Shown here piece by piece: positions 6,913-13,790 of a stretch of DNA of 15,338 nt. Position 1 is the first letter of the stretch; every line of letters starts with the position of its first letter. Below the pieces are notes generated by a model, which was given only the letters and a program-made list of their open reading frames with translations, made no database searches and was not told where the DNA came from. The translations under genes were made by a program, and so were the position numbers. Origin of the DNA: Lachnoclostridium sp. UBA7215 (GTDB taxonomy: Bacteria > Bacillota > Clostridia > Lachnospirales > Lachnospiraceae); the NCBI GenBank assembly GCA_002490465.1, contig DKUB01000040.1, forward strand, positions 1-15,338, written 5' to 3'.

Positions 6913-7026
6913 GTGCGATTTGTTGAAAGATTGTATAATAATATGAAATATACCTGTAAATAGACTGCAAAAATTTAGGTAAAAGTCAAGTAAGTATCAA
7001 TGGAAAGTGCAAAAAAAGGAATTTTG

Positions 7027-7055
7027 TTGTTTATTCTTGTCGAACGTGGTATGCT
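7027..7055 (+). promoter_or_regulatory. Possible extended -10 promoter of the binding-protein/chemoreceptor operon
   Basis: TTGTTT (7027-7032), a 17-base spacer and TATGCT (7050-7055) preceded by TGG, an extended -10 form. The leader to ATG 7093 would be about 30 bases. I saw no clear flagellar (SigD-type) promoter. Confidence 0.4.
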
Positions 7056-7092
7056 ATAAATGATTTTATGTGTTTAAGTGAGGAGATTACAG

Positions 7093-8436
7093 ATGAAAAG
7101 AAAATTTTTGATTGTTTTTGGGATGCTTTTTTGTCTGGTTTTGGGGATGACCGGATGCGGGCAAAAAGCCGAGGAGGCCAGGATATATTACTTGAATTAT
7201 AAGCCGGAATCAGCGGATAGCTGGAAAGAGATTGCCAAAGCTTACGAGGCTGAGACTGGAATAGAAGTAAGGGTATTGACGGCTGCAAGTGGTAGTTATG
7301 AACAGACCTTGAAATCAGAGATTGCCAAGCAGAAAGCTCCCACGCTATTCCAGATTAATGGTCCGGTTGACTATGAGAAATGGAAGAATTATTGTAGGAA
7401 TTTAAGTGATACCAAGCTCTATTCCTGGTTGACACGACCCGATATGGCGGTAGGAAATGGGGACGGCGTCTATGGAATTCCTTATGTGGTGGAAGGGTAT
7501 GGTATTATATACAATGACGGTATTATGAAGAAATATTTTTCACTGACCTCCAGGAAGACAAATTTTGGCAGCATGGATGAAGTCAACAATTTTGAAAAGC
7601 TCAAAGCATTGACAGAAGATATGTCGCGGCATCTTGAGGAGCTTGGCATTGAAGGGGTGTTTGCCTCCACTTCTTTTAGCGAAGGAGAGGATTGGCGCTG
7701 GCACACGCATTTGGCAAATCTTCCTGTTTATTATGAATTTACCCAAAAGGGAGTTGCGGATGAGGAGAAACTCGATTTTAGTTATGAAAAGAACTTAAAA
7801 AATATTTTCGATTTGTACATAAATAACTCGTGTGCCACCCGTAAGGAGCTTGCCTCCAGGACGGTGGATGATTCCATGGAGGAGTTTGCGATGGGAAAAG
7901 CGGCGATGGTGCAGAACGGCAACTGGGCCTGGGGTCAGATTTCCCAGATAGAAGGCAATCAGGTAAAAGAGGAAGATGTGAAATTCCTGCCGATTTATAC
8001 AGGGGTAAGCGGAGAGGAAGAACAGGGGCTGTGCATTGGCACGGAAAGTTATATCTGTGTGAACCGTATTGCCAGTGAGGCAGACCAGCAGGCATCCATT
8101 GATTTCCTGGAATGGCTGTATGGCTCTGAGACAGGCAAGAAATATGTCACAGATTCCTTAGGGTTTATTTCTCCATTTAATACTTTTTCTTATGAGGAAA
8201 GCCCCAATGACCCTCTGGCAAGGCAGGTGGCCTCCGATATGTCCGATTCCGCCAAGAAAACGGTGAACTGGGACTTTACCACATTTCCAAGCCAGCGTTT
8301 TAAGGTAGAACTTGGAAATTCGCTCTATGCGTATTGCAAGGGGGAAGCAACCTGGAAAAAAGTAGTAGATTCTGTGAAGAAAAACTGGGCATCCGAGAAA
8401 GCGTTATCGCTGGAAGAGGGAAAGGAGAACAAATGA
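7093..8436 (+). CDS. Extracellular solute-binding lipoprotein, family 1 (sugar-type)
   Basis: A 447-residue lipoprotein. ATG 7093 is preceded by GAGGAG with 7-base spacing; an upstream frame opening adds five residues without such a site. The N-terminus is a lipoprotein signal (KRKFLIVFGMLFCLVLGMTGC, lipidated at Cys22; MTGC is a loose lipobox). The mature part begins with IYYLNYKPESADSWKEIAKA and has the family-1 landmarks: YEAETGIEVRV, APTLFQ, GIPYVVEGYGIIYN, the GKAAMVQNGNWAW segment and a C-terminal WLYGSETGKKY helix. Such proteins usually feed sugars to ABC transporters. Here no permease follows. Instead the gene overlaps a chemoreceptor gene by 4 bp (ATGA, 8433-8436). The sequence does not name the ligand; the family binds mostly oligosaccharides. 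Confidence 0.9.
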   Translation: MKRKFLIVFGMLFCLVLGMTGCGQKAEEARIYYLNYKPESADSWKEIAKAYEAETGIEVRVLTAASGSYEQTLKSEIAKQKAPTLFQINGPVDYEKWKNYCRNLSDTKLYSWLTRPDMAVGNGDGVYGIPYVVEGYGIIYNDGIMKKYFSLTSRKTNFGSMDEVNNFEKLKALTEDMSRHLEELGIEGVFASTSFSEGEDWRWHTHLANLPVYYEFTQKGVADEEKLDFSYEKNLKNIFDLYINNSCATRKELASRTVDDSMEEFAMGKAAMVQNGNWAWGQISQIEGNQVKEEDVKFLPIYTGVSGEEEQGLCIGTESYICVNRIASEADQQASIDFLEWLYGSETGKKYVTDSLGFISPFNTFSYEESPNDPLARQVASDMSDSAKKTVNWDFTTFPSQRFKVELGNSLYAYCKGEATWKKVVDSVKKNWASEKALSLEEGKENK

Positions 8437-10109
8437 AATCCATACGAGGTAAAATTGCGCTATTGATTACAGCTACTTCCATAATTCTGATTGTAGGAAT
8501 ATTAACGGTATCCTATATGGTAAATAAAAAAAATATTACAGAATTATGTGAGAGTTACCTATATGACACCTGTGTCCATGCCTCGGACACCCTGTATGAA
8601 TGTTTTTACAGCGATACCGAGAGAGACAACATGGAAAAGGGACTTGGGAGACTCGACTATATTTTGAATACGGTAGGGATTAATACCATGGAGTCGAGCA
8701 GGGTTTATCTGGTAGATACGCAGGGCAAGTTCCTGTATCATGACAATGCGGATATGTTAGGTCAGCAGGTTGAGGGAAATACAGTGATTCAAAGTGTTCT
8801 TGATACCCTGCAGACAGGTATGGTTACAACGGCGGATGTCAGGGAGTGTACAGTAGATGGCAAGGAGGTCTATATTGCCTTTATGTGTACAGTCAATGAC
8901 TGGGTCATTTTTGTCCAGGCGGATAAATCGGATGTCATGAAACCGGTCAATACTATATCTGCGATATGCGCTGTTATTGGATTGGTATTGCTTTTGGCGG
9001 CTTTGGCCATTGGTATGGTGGTTACGCGGATGATTACACGGCCTATTGCGGCATTAACTTCAGTAATCAATAATATTTCTGAGCTTGACATGCAAAGCGA
9101 CAGTGTCATTCCGGCAACACATGACGAAGTGGGTACCATGGGAAATGCAGTCATCCATATGAAGGAACAATTGTCGGGAATTGTTTCGGAACTCAACAGC
9201 ATTTCAGACAAACTGGTAAAGGACTCGGATTCCCTCTATGAAATTTCGGAAGGGGTAAATCAGGCTTCTACTAATAATTCTGCCATTAACCAGAAGATGG
9301 CGGCCACCATGGAGGAGACTTCTGCATCCATGGAATCCGTTACGGCTCATGTTGAAAATATAAACAGAAATGCGGCAGCTGTTGCCGGACATATCAACGC
9401 CGGAACGCAGCTTACGGCGGATGTGCGCCAAAAGAGTGCAATGATCCATAAGAAAACAAGCGCTTCCCGGGAGGAGACTTTGCAAGTGTACGAGAAAATA
9501 CAGAAAACCTCGCAGGAGGCGATTGTAAATGCGCAGAAGGCAGCTCAAATTAATGAGCTTGCAAAAGCCATTCAAGACATTGCAGATCAGACTAACCTGC
9601 TTTCTTTGAATGCTTCCATTGAGGCGGCAAGGGCAGGGGAAGAAGGGAAAGGGTTTGGCGTTGTGGCAGGTGAGATTGCATCCCTGGCGACTCAGTCAAC
9701 CCAGACCGGGGCCAATATTGTGGCGATTGTGGATGATGTCAATTCATCTGTGGAGACATTGAGGGGGTGTCTTTTGGATGCTTTGAATTTCCTTGAGCAC
9801 AAGGTAATGAATGACTATAATGAGTTTATGCAGTCCAGTGATGAATACAGTGGGGCAACCAGGTCGATCGAGGAGTTTATGAACCAGGCGAATGAGGAGG
9901 TTATGGAGCTGAAGCGTTTCATTGATGAGATTGCGGACGCCATATCGGAAGTTAATAACAATATCAGCGATTGTACCATGGGAATCTCTGACATTGCCCA
10001 GAAGACGACAGATGTGGTCGGGCTTACAGCGGAGGCTTTTGATAAAACATTAGGCGGCAAGGTTTCTGCCCGGCAATTGTCAGATATTACTTCAAGATTT
10101 CGACTGTAA
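8433..10109 (+). CDS. Methyl-accepting chemotaxis protein with single Cache-like sensor, HAMP and signalling domain
   Basis: A 558-residue membrane chemoreceptor. ATG 8433 follows AAAGGAG; a longer frame from 8334 lies wholly within the previous gene. Membrane helix 1 is at about 7-29. The outside domain at about 35-170 looks like a single Cache fold (VYLVDTQGKFLYHDNADMLG, then YIAFMCTVNDWVIFVQADKS). Helix 2 is at about 173-197, followed by HAMP (RPIAALTSVINNISELD...DEVGTMGNAV, about 200-250). The signalling coiled coil has the conserved hairpin tip at about 383-416: DQTNLLSLNASIEAARAGEE and GKGFGVVAGEI. It should hand signals to CheA/CheW. No CheR-binding pentapeptide is at the C-terminus. 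Overlap with the binding-protein gene implies coupled expression and probably a direct physical partnership outside the membrane. Confidence 0.93.
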   Translation: MKSIRGKIALLITATSIILIVGILTVSYMVNKKNITELCESYLYDTCVHASDTLYECFYSDTERDNMEKGLGRLDYILNTVGINTMESSRVYLVDTQGKFLYHDNADMLGQQVEGNTVIQSVLDTLQTGMVTTADVRECTVDGKEVYIAFMCTVNDWVIFVQADKSDVMKPVNTISAICAVIGLVLLLAALAIGMVVTRMITRPIAALTSVINNISELDMQSDSVIPATHDEVGTMGNAVIHMKEQLSGIVSELNSISDKLVKDSDSLYEISEGVNQASTNNSAINQKMAATMEETSASMESVTAHVENINRNAAAVAGHINAGTQLTADVRQKSAMIHKKTSASREETLQVYEKIQKTSQEAIVNAQKAAQINELAKAIQDIADQTNLLSLNASIEAARAGEEGKGFGVVAGEIASLATQSTQTGANIVAIVDDVNSSVETLRGCLLDALNFLEHKVMNDYNEFMQSSDEYSGATRSIEEFMNQANEEVMELKRFIDEIADAISEVNNNISDCTMGISDIAQKTTDVVGLTAEAFDKTLGGKVSARQLSDITSRFRL

Positions 10110-10250
10110 CGGTTCTAAATACAAACCGGACAGGGAAGAAAATATGCAAAGAAATGGTGTAAAAATATAATCAGCTCGCCGCAAGCCATTATTACAAGAA
10201 GAGGGAAAAACTGGCATGTACGTGTGGATGGCCTTTACGCTTGTGTTCGT
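10110..10250. other. Gap between the converging chemoreceptor and HxlR genes
   Basis: About 140 bases. A CGGTT/AACCG dyad follows the chemoreceptor stop but has no T-run, so I do not call a terminator. No gene is supported. Confidence 0.4.
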
Positions 10251-10589
10251 CTATGCATGGTCGTCCGCAAGTATCATTGTCTGATAAGATTTTCCCCATG
10301 CTTCCGTGGAATCCAGAATGGGACGCATGGATTCCCCCAACTCACTTAGGGAGTATTCCACACGGGGCGGTACTTCCGGGTAAACTGTCCGGATAACAAT
10401 GCCATCTTTCTCCATGGCCCGCAGGCTGTCAGTCAGTACCTTTTGGCTGATACTTTCCAGATTGCTCCTCAGTTCATTAAAACGCCACGGGCGCATCAGT
10501 AAATTTCTCATAATTAACAGTTTCCATTTGCTGCCGATAAGCTGGACTGTCGTTGCAACAGGACAAGCAGGCATTTCTTCTTTCGTCAT
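10251..10589 (-). CDS. HxlR-family winged-helix transcriptional regulator
   Basis: A 112-residue DNA-binding protein, dimeric in its family, that often represses a divergent oxidoreductase gene and senses electrophiles or oxidants. The start has CPVATTVQLIGSKWKLLIMR, the HxlR signature, with Cys9 in the place of the sensing cysteine of YodB/HypR-like proteins. The winged helix is RFNELRSNLESISQKVLTDS followed by LRAMEKDGIVIRTVYPEVPP and RVEYSLSELG, all canonical. It has its own strong promoter (10644-10672) and is transcribed away from the peptide/radical SAM operon. Repeated operator-like sites lie between them, so it is the likely regulator of that operon. The ribosome binding site before ATG 10589 is weak (AAGG, long spacing). 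Confidence 0.92.
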   Translation of the reverse strand: MTKEEMPACPVATTVQLIGSKWKLLIMRNLLMRPWRFNELRSNLESISQKVLTDSLRAMEKDGIVIRTVYPEVPPRVEYSLSELGESMRPILDSTEAWGKSYQTMILADDHA

Positions 10590-10643
10590 AATATAAAAAC
10601 CTTTTTTTTCTTCTTATTACTTCAAAATAGAATGTTATATTCA

Positions 10644-10672
10644 ATTATAATGTAGTATGCTCTGTTTTTCAA
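10644..10672 (-). promoter_or_regulatory. Promoter of the HxlR gene
   Basis: On the minus strand TTGAAA (complement of 10667-10672), a 17-base spacer and TATAAT (complement of 10644-10649): a near-perfect SigA promoter about 55 bases upstream of the start codon. Confidence 0.7.
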
Positions 10673-10684
10673 TACAAATTGAAA
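10667..10684. promoter_or_regulatory. Palindrome over the HxlR promoter -35
   Basis: TTTCAAT (10667-10673), ACAA, ATTGAAA (10678-10684): a perfect 7-4-7 inverted repeat that contains the -35 box of the HxlR promoter, in position to block it. It differs from the downstream GTTAC/GTAAC sites, so a different protein may bind it, or it may be chance in AT-rich DNA. Confidence 0.4.
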
Positions 10685-10734
10685 CGAAAAAAATTTTTTA
10701 TGTTTAATTGTTCAAAAATCCCTTAAATACACAA

Positions 10735-10775
10735 AAGTTACCAAAAAGTAACCTAAGTTACCGAAAAGTGCGTAC
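10735..10775. promoter_or_regulatory. Tandem operator-like repeats for the RiPP operon (probable HxlR sites)
   Basis: AAGTTACCAAAAAGT (10735-10749) and AAGTTACCGAAAAGT (10755-10769) are 14/15 identical and exactly 20 bp apart, about two helical turns. Each opens an inverted repeat: GTTAC-6-GTAAC at 10737-10752, and a weaker GTTAC...GTAC at 10757-10775. GTTAC/GTAAC dyads are the kind of site HxlR-family dimers use. Confidence 0.6.
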
Positions 10776-10803
10776 TTGTGGAGATGAAAATAATTTGTAA
10801 AAT
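10776..10803 (+). promoter_or_regulatory. Possible promoter of the RiPP/SirTM operon
   Basis: TTGTGG (10776-10781), a 16-base spacer and TAAAAT (10798-10803), about 95 bases upstream of the peptide start. The -35 touches the right-hand operator repeat, so a bound repressor would block it. The -35 match is weak. Confidence 0.45.
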
Positions 10804-10899
10804 AATAGGTACAGGGGGCAAAAAAGCTCACTGAATACATTTATAGAGGTAAAAGGGTTGGATAATTTCCAACCTGACAAGTAGAAAAGAGGTGAATTT

Positions 10900-10989
10900 A
10901 TGGCACTTTCAAATCTTTCCGAATGGAATGAGAGGGCGGAGGCAGTTTCTTCTGCGTGTGGTTCCGCCTGTGGAGCAGGAGATAAGTGA
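10900..10989 (+). CDS. ACGX-repeat RiPP precursor peptide (29 residues)
   Basis: A tiny gene that an ordinary ORF search skips. AGAGGTG (10888-10894) lies just upstream of ATG 10900, and the frame runs 29 codons to TGA at 10987-10989. The first part (ALSNLSEWNERAEAV) is polar and helical, as in a leader. The end is ACGSACGAGDK, two ACGX repeats. I recall a family called ACGX-repeat peptides, paired with a radical SAM/SPASM enzyme of the ACGX system, and precisely such an enzyme gene follows 151 bases later. The probable sites of modification are the two Cys and neighbouring Ala/Ser/Gly; family knowledge of SPASM enzymes suggests thioether or other carbon-centred crosslinks. No exporter or leader peptidase is in view. 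The product's structure and activity are unknown. Confidence 0.85.
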   Translation: MALSNLSEWNERAEAVSSACGSACGAGDK

Positions 10990-11016
10990 AACCCAAATTA
11001 AGTAATTGTTTCACTT
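10984..11016 (+). promoter_or_regulatory. Hairpin directly at the end of the precursor peptide gene
   Basis: AAGTGAAAC (10984-10992) pairs perfectly with GTTTCACTT (11008-11016), giving a 9-bp stem and a 15-base loop. It includes the last codon and stop of the peptide. No T-run follows, so it is less a full terminator than a partial attenuator or an mRNA 3' end protector. Either would give more peptide than enzyme. Confidence 0.6.
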
Positions 11017-11028
11017 GTAATTTGTGCC

Positions 11029-11066
11029 CCGGCAATTTCTAATATTTTGATACCGGTGATTGTCGG
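11029..11066 (+). promoter_or_regulatory. Second hairpin between peptide and maturase genes
   Basis: CCGGCAAT (11029-11036) can pair with ATTGTCGG (11059-11066) over 8 bp with one G-U pair, followed by AGATTTTC. It could serve as a weak terminator or attenuator. The 22-base loop makes it less certain than the first hairpin. Confidence 0.4.
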
Positions 11067-11140
11067 AGATTTTCAAACGAATAGAATATCCGATTGGATA
11101 AGAATATAGATGAAATATTAGTGACAGGGAGGTTTTTGCG

Positions 11141-12205
11141 ATGGACAAAGCGAGAAAATACTTCGCGTTCCAGTGGCATATTACAGATGACTGTGACCAG
11201 AGGTGTAAGCATTGTTATATTTTTTCAGAAAATAACTGCAAGAAGCTGGATTCTATGTCATGGGAACAGATGGAGGAGGTTGTGGCAAATTGTGAAGATT
11301 TCTGTGAAGTATATAACCGCCTTCCCTATTTTTATATAACAGGGGGGGATCCGATTTTGCATCCTGATTTTTGGGAATTGCTGGAATTATTAAAAAGCAG
11401 GAAAATTCCTTTTACGATTCTTGGGAATCCGTTCCACTTAAATGATGAAGTATGTAAACGGCTGCGATATTATGGCTGCCAGAAGTACCAGCTTTCTATT
11501 GACGGCATGCGGAAAACCCATGACTGGTTCCGCAAGCCCGGTTCCTTTGATATTACTCTTGAGAAAATAAGCTGTCTGAAAAGAGCAGGGATTCGTGCTG
11601 TGATTATGACTACGGTATCGGGAACAAATATAAAAGAAATACCGGATATTATTGATACGGTTGTTGCTCATAAAGCGGATGTCTTTGCCTTTGCCAGATA
11701 TTGTCCCACCAGTGAGGAAAAGGATACCGGCATGACACCGATGGAATACAGAAATCTCCTTTCTGTCTGCGATAAGAAATTTAAGGAGTACGAAGCAGCT
11801 GGCTGTAAAACGTTTTTCAATAAAAAGGACCATCTCTGGACTTTGTATGAATATGAGACAGGAGAGTTTACCATACCTGAGAATACAGAGGAGGGCACGA
11901 TTTATGGGGGATGCAACTGTGGAAACTGCCATATTACGATTCTGCCAACGGGAGATGTCTATGCCTGCCGGCGCGTCCAGAATAGCAAAGTGGCAAATGT
12001 GTTTGAAAGCCGGCTGGCGGACGTGTGGGTTTGTGAGATGGAGAAATACCGTGAGTATGATAAATTCAGGAAATGCGCCAATTGTGAGCTGAAAGCATGG
12101 TGCAGGGGATGTCCTGCTGTAGCGAGTGGGAGAAGTGGAGATTTTTATGATGCCGATCCGCAGTGCTGGAAGGAGGTAAATGGCTATGAAAGCAGTCCTG
12201 CTTAA
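11141..12205 (+). CDS. Radical SAM/SPASM peptide maturase, ACGX system type
   Basis: A 354-residue enzyme. The SAM-binding [4Fe-4S] motif is CDQRCKHCY (Cys18, 22, 25), followed by the GGDP motif (YITGGDPILHPDF, near 70) and LSIDG near 118. The C-terminal third is a cysteine-rich SPASM region: Cys258, 260, 263, then LPTGDVYACRR (Cys276), then CANCELKAWCRGCP (Cys312, 315, 321, 324) and Cys342, enough for two auxiliary clusters. Such enzymes make radical-based crosslinks or epimerise residues in short peptides. I see no separate N-terminal peptide-binding (RRE/PqqD-like) domain. GGGAGG 8 bases before ATG 11141 supports the start. Its closest partner is the ACGX peptide upstream. It overlaps the next gene by 20 bases. 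Confidence 0.92.
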   Translation: MDKARKYFAFQWHITDDCDQRCKHCYIFSENNCKKLDSMSWEQMEEVVANCEDFCEVYNRLPYFYITGGDPILHPDFWELLELLKSRKIPFTILGNPFHLNDEVCKRLRYYGCQKYQLSIDGMRKTHDWFRKPGSFDITLEKISCLKRAGIRAVIMTTVSGTNIKEIPDIIDTVVAHKADVFAFARYCPTSEEKDTGMTPMEYRNLLSVCDKKFKEYEAAGCKTFFNKKDHLWTLYEYETGEFTIPENTEEGTIYGGCNCGNCHITILPTGDVYACRRVQNSKVANVFESRLADVWVCEMEKYREYDKFRKCANCELKAWCRGCPAVASGRSGDFYDADPQCWKEVNGYESSPA

Positions 12206-13145
12206 TGGTATTACACCAGCGGAGGAAGTTACATTATCCGAGGTCGAGATCCCAAAAGTAAGACCGGGATGGGTTCTTGTTAAGGTAAAGGCATTTGGAA
12301 TGAATCATTCCGAGAAAATTTTACGCTTACAGGAGATAGAGAACGCATATATTCAGAAACCGGTTATCCCCGGTATTGAATGTGCGGGAGAAATCGTTCA
12401 TGCTTCTGACAGCCATTTTCAAAAAGGACAGAAAGTGGTGGCACTGATGGGCGGTATGGGACGTGAGTTTCATGGCAGTTATGCGGAATATGCCCTGCTC
12501 CCGGCACATCATGTTTTTGGGATAGATACCGGTCTTTCATGGAAAGAGATGGCAGCAGTTCCGGAAACATATTTTACTGCATGGGGTTCTCTGTTTGAAT
12601 GTCTGCATCTGACAAAAGGGGATGTCCTGTTAATCCGCGGTGCTACCTGTGCATTGGGCTACACGGCAATGCAGATGGCAAAGGCAATAGGAAGTAAGGT
12701 GATTGCTACCACTCATAAAGAGAGTAAGCTGTCTTTGTTAGAGGGGGCAGATCAAGCGGTATTGGATAATGGAGAGTTACATGGCCAGTTATCCGGTGTG
12801 ACAAAGGCGTTGGAGCTGGTAGGGCCGAAAACACTTTATGATACGCTGCGTTGTATGGAAAAGAGCGGAATTGTCTGTCATACGGGCATTCTTGGTGGTG
12901 TCTATGCCTTAAATGGATTTGATCCGATAAAATTTATACCGAATGGTGTTTATCTCACCGGGTTTTACAGCAATGCTCCAACGCAGAAAGAGATGGATAA
13001 TATTTTTTCTTTTATCCGTGAACATAATTTACGTCCCTGTGTGGGGGCAGAATATGATTTTTCGGAGATAAAAGAGGCATGTATGACTCAGGACAGCGGT
13101 AAAGTGATTGGGAAAATTGTGGTAAACATGACGGAAAAAGCATGA
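12186..13145 (+). CDS. Zinc-free MDR-superfamily oxidoreductase (quinone-oxidoreductase-like)
   Basis: A 319-residue NAD(P)H-dependent oxidoreductase of the medium-chain dehydrogenase superfamily. Residues 1-120 are the GroES-like domain (PGWVLVKVKAFGMNHSEKIL, then PVIPGIECAGEI). The nucleotide-binding fold follows (GDVLLIRGATCALGYTAMQM, near 145-165), with Thr-Cys-Ala in place of the usual Ser-Gly-Gly/Val of the loop. The structural-zinc lobe and catalytic zinc ligands of alcohol dehydrogenases are absent, as in quinone reductases. I prefer ATG 12186 to 12180 because AGGAGG (12171-12176) is 9 rather than 3 bases upstream. HxlR regulators often control such reductases. Substrate unknown: a quinone, an enal or an intermediate of the neighbouring peptide pathway. 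Confidence 0.88.
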   Translation: MKAVLLNGITPAEEVTLSEVEIPKVRPGWVLVKVKAFGMNHSEKILRLQEIENAYIQKPVIPGIECAGEIVHASDSHFQKGQKVVALMGGMGREFHGSYAEYALLPAHHVFGIDTGLSWKEMAAVPETYFTAWGSLFECLHLTKGDVLLIRGATCALGYTAMQMAKAIGSKVIATTHKESKLSLLEGADQAVLDNGELHGQLSGVTKALELVGPKTLYDTLRCMEKSGIVCHTGILGGVYALNGFDPIKFIPNGVYLTGFYSNAPTQKEMDNIFSFIREHNLRPCVGAEYDFSEIKEACMTQDSGKVIGKIVVNMTEKA

Positions 13146-13171
13146 TAGGCAGTTTGAATGGAGGGAATGCA

Positions 13172-13789
13172 ATGGATGCAAAAATCTGTTTACAGAAACT
13201 TCAGTATGTAGGTGTGCTGGCTTTTGCCACGGTAGATGAATATGGAAATCCGCAAATACGCAATATTAGTGCGATACACTATGAGCCGGATGCCATGTAT
13301 TTTTTTACAGCAAGGGGCAAAAACTTTTGTAAGGAATTGCTGGCAGACGGGCGTGTACAGATACTTGGCTATACGAAATACAAGGAGATGATACGACTTT
13401 CTGCGAAGGCAGAACCTGTTGCAGAAGAGAATCAGGGGCAATGGATTGATACTATTTTTGAAGAGCAGCCGTATCTTATCAATGTGTATCCGGAGGATAC
13501 CCGGAAATTAGCGGGAATTGTTTTTCAGATCACGGATGCCGAAATAGAGTATTTTCATCTGGGTGTCAATCCTATTTTCCGTGAAAACTATACGATTGGC
13601 AAGGGACACATCACGTTCAAAGGATATCAGATCACAGATACCTGTGTTGGATGTGGAAATTGTTTGAAGAATTGCCCGCAGCGTTGTATTGAGAAGGGAA
13701 ATCCATATAAAATAATACAGGAGCACTGCCTTCACTGCGGTAACTGCCATGAGGTATGCCCGGTAAAGGCGGTAGAAAGGATAGGATAA
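13172..13789 (+). CDS. PNPOx-fold flavoprotein fused to a 2[4Fe-4S] ferredoxin domain
   Basis: A 205-residue fusion. Residues 1-140 form a pyridoxamine-phosphate-oxidase-like split barrel that should bind FMN (LAFATVDEYGNPQIRNISAI, then MYFFTARGKNFCKELLADGR). Residues 150-205 form a bacterial ferredoxin with two complete motifs: CVGCGNCLKNCP (Cys158, 161, 164, 168) and CLHCGNCHEVCP (Cys186, 189, 192, 196). It can thus move electrons between flavin and iron-sulfur clusters, perhaps supplying the radical SAM enzyme or taking electrons from the dehydrogenase. ATG 13172 has GGAGGG 6 bases upstream. An ATG at 13142 overlapping the previous stop would add ten residues but lacks such a site. One base separates its stop from the macrodomain gene. 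Confidence 0.9.
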   Translation: MDAKICLQKLQYVGVLAFATVDEYGNPQIRNISAIHYEPDAMYFFTARGKNFCKELLADGRVQILGYTKYKEMIRLSAKAEPVAEENQGQWIDTIFEEQPYLINVYPEDTRKLAGIVFQITDAEIEYFHLGVNPIFRENYTIGKGHITFKGYQITDTCVGCGNCLKNCPQRCIEKGNPYKIIQEHCLHCGNCHEVCPVKAVERIG

Positions 13790-13790
13790 T

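Noticed and set aside
6934..6939. TATAAT box before the binding-protein gene
   Set aside because: No acceptable -35 element at 16-19 bases upstream.
8334..8432. Longer start of the chemoreceptor
   Set aside because: These 33 codons lie inside the binding-protein gene; ATG 8433 has the ribosome binding site and begins the membrane helix properly.
10987..10998. UGA of the ACGX peptide read as selenocysteine, with the hairpin as SECIS element
   Set aside because: UGA lies within the stem rather than ahead of it, reading through would add just a few residues before TAA, and no selenocysteine genes are seen.
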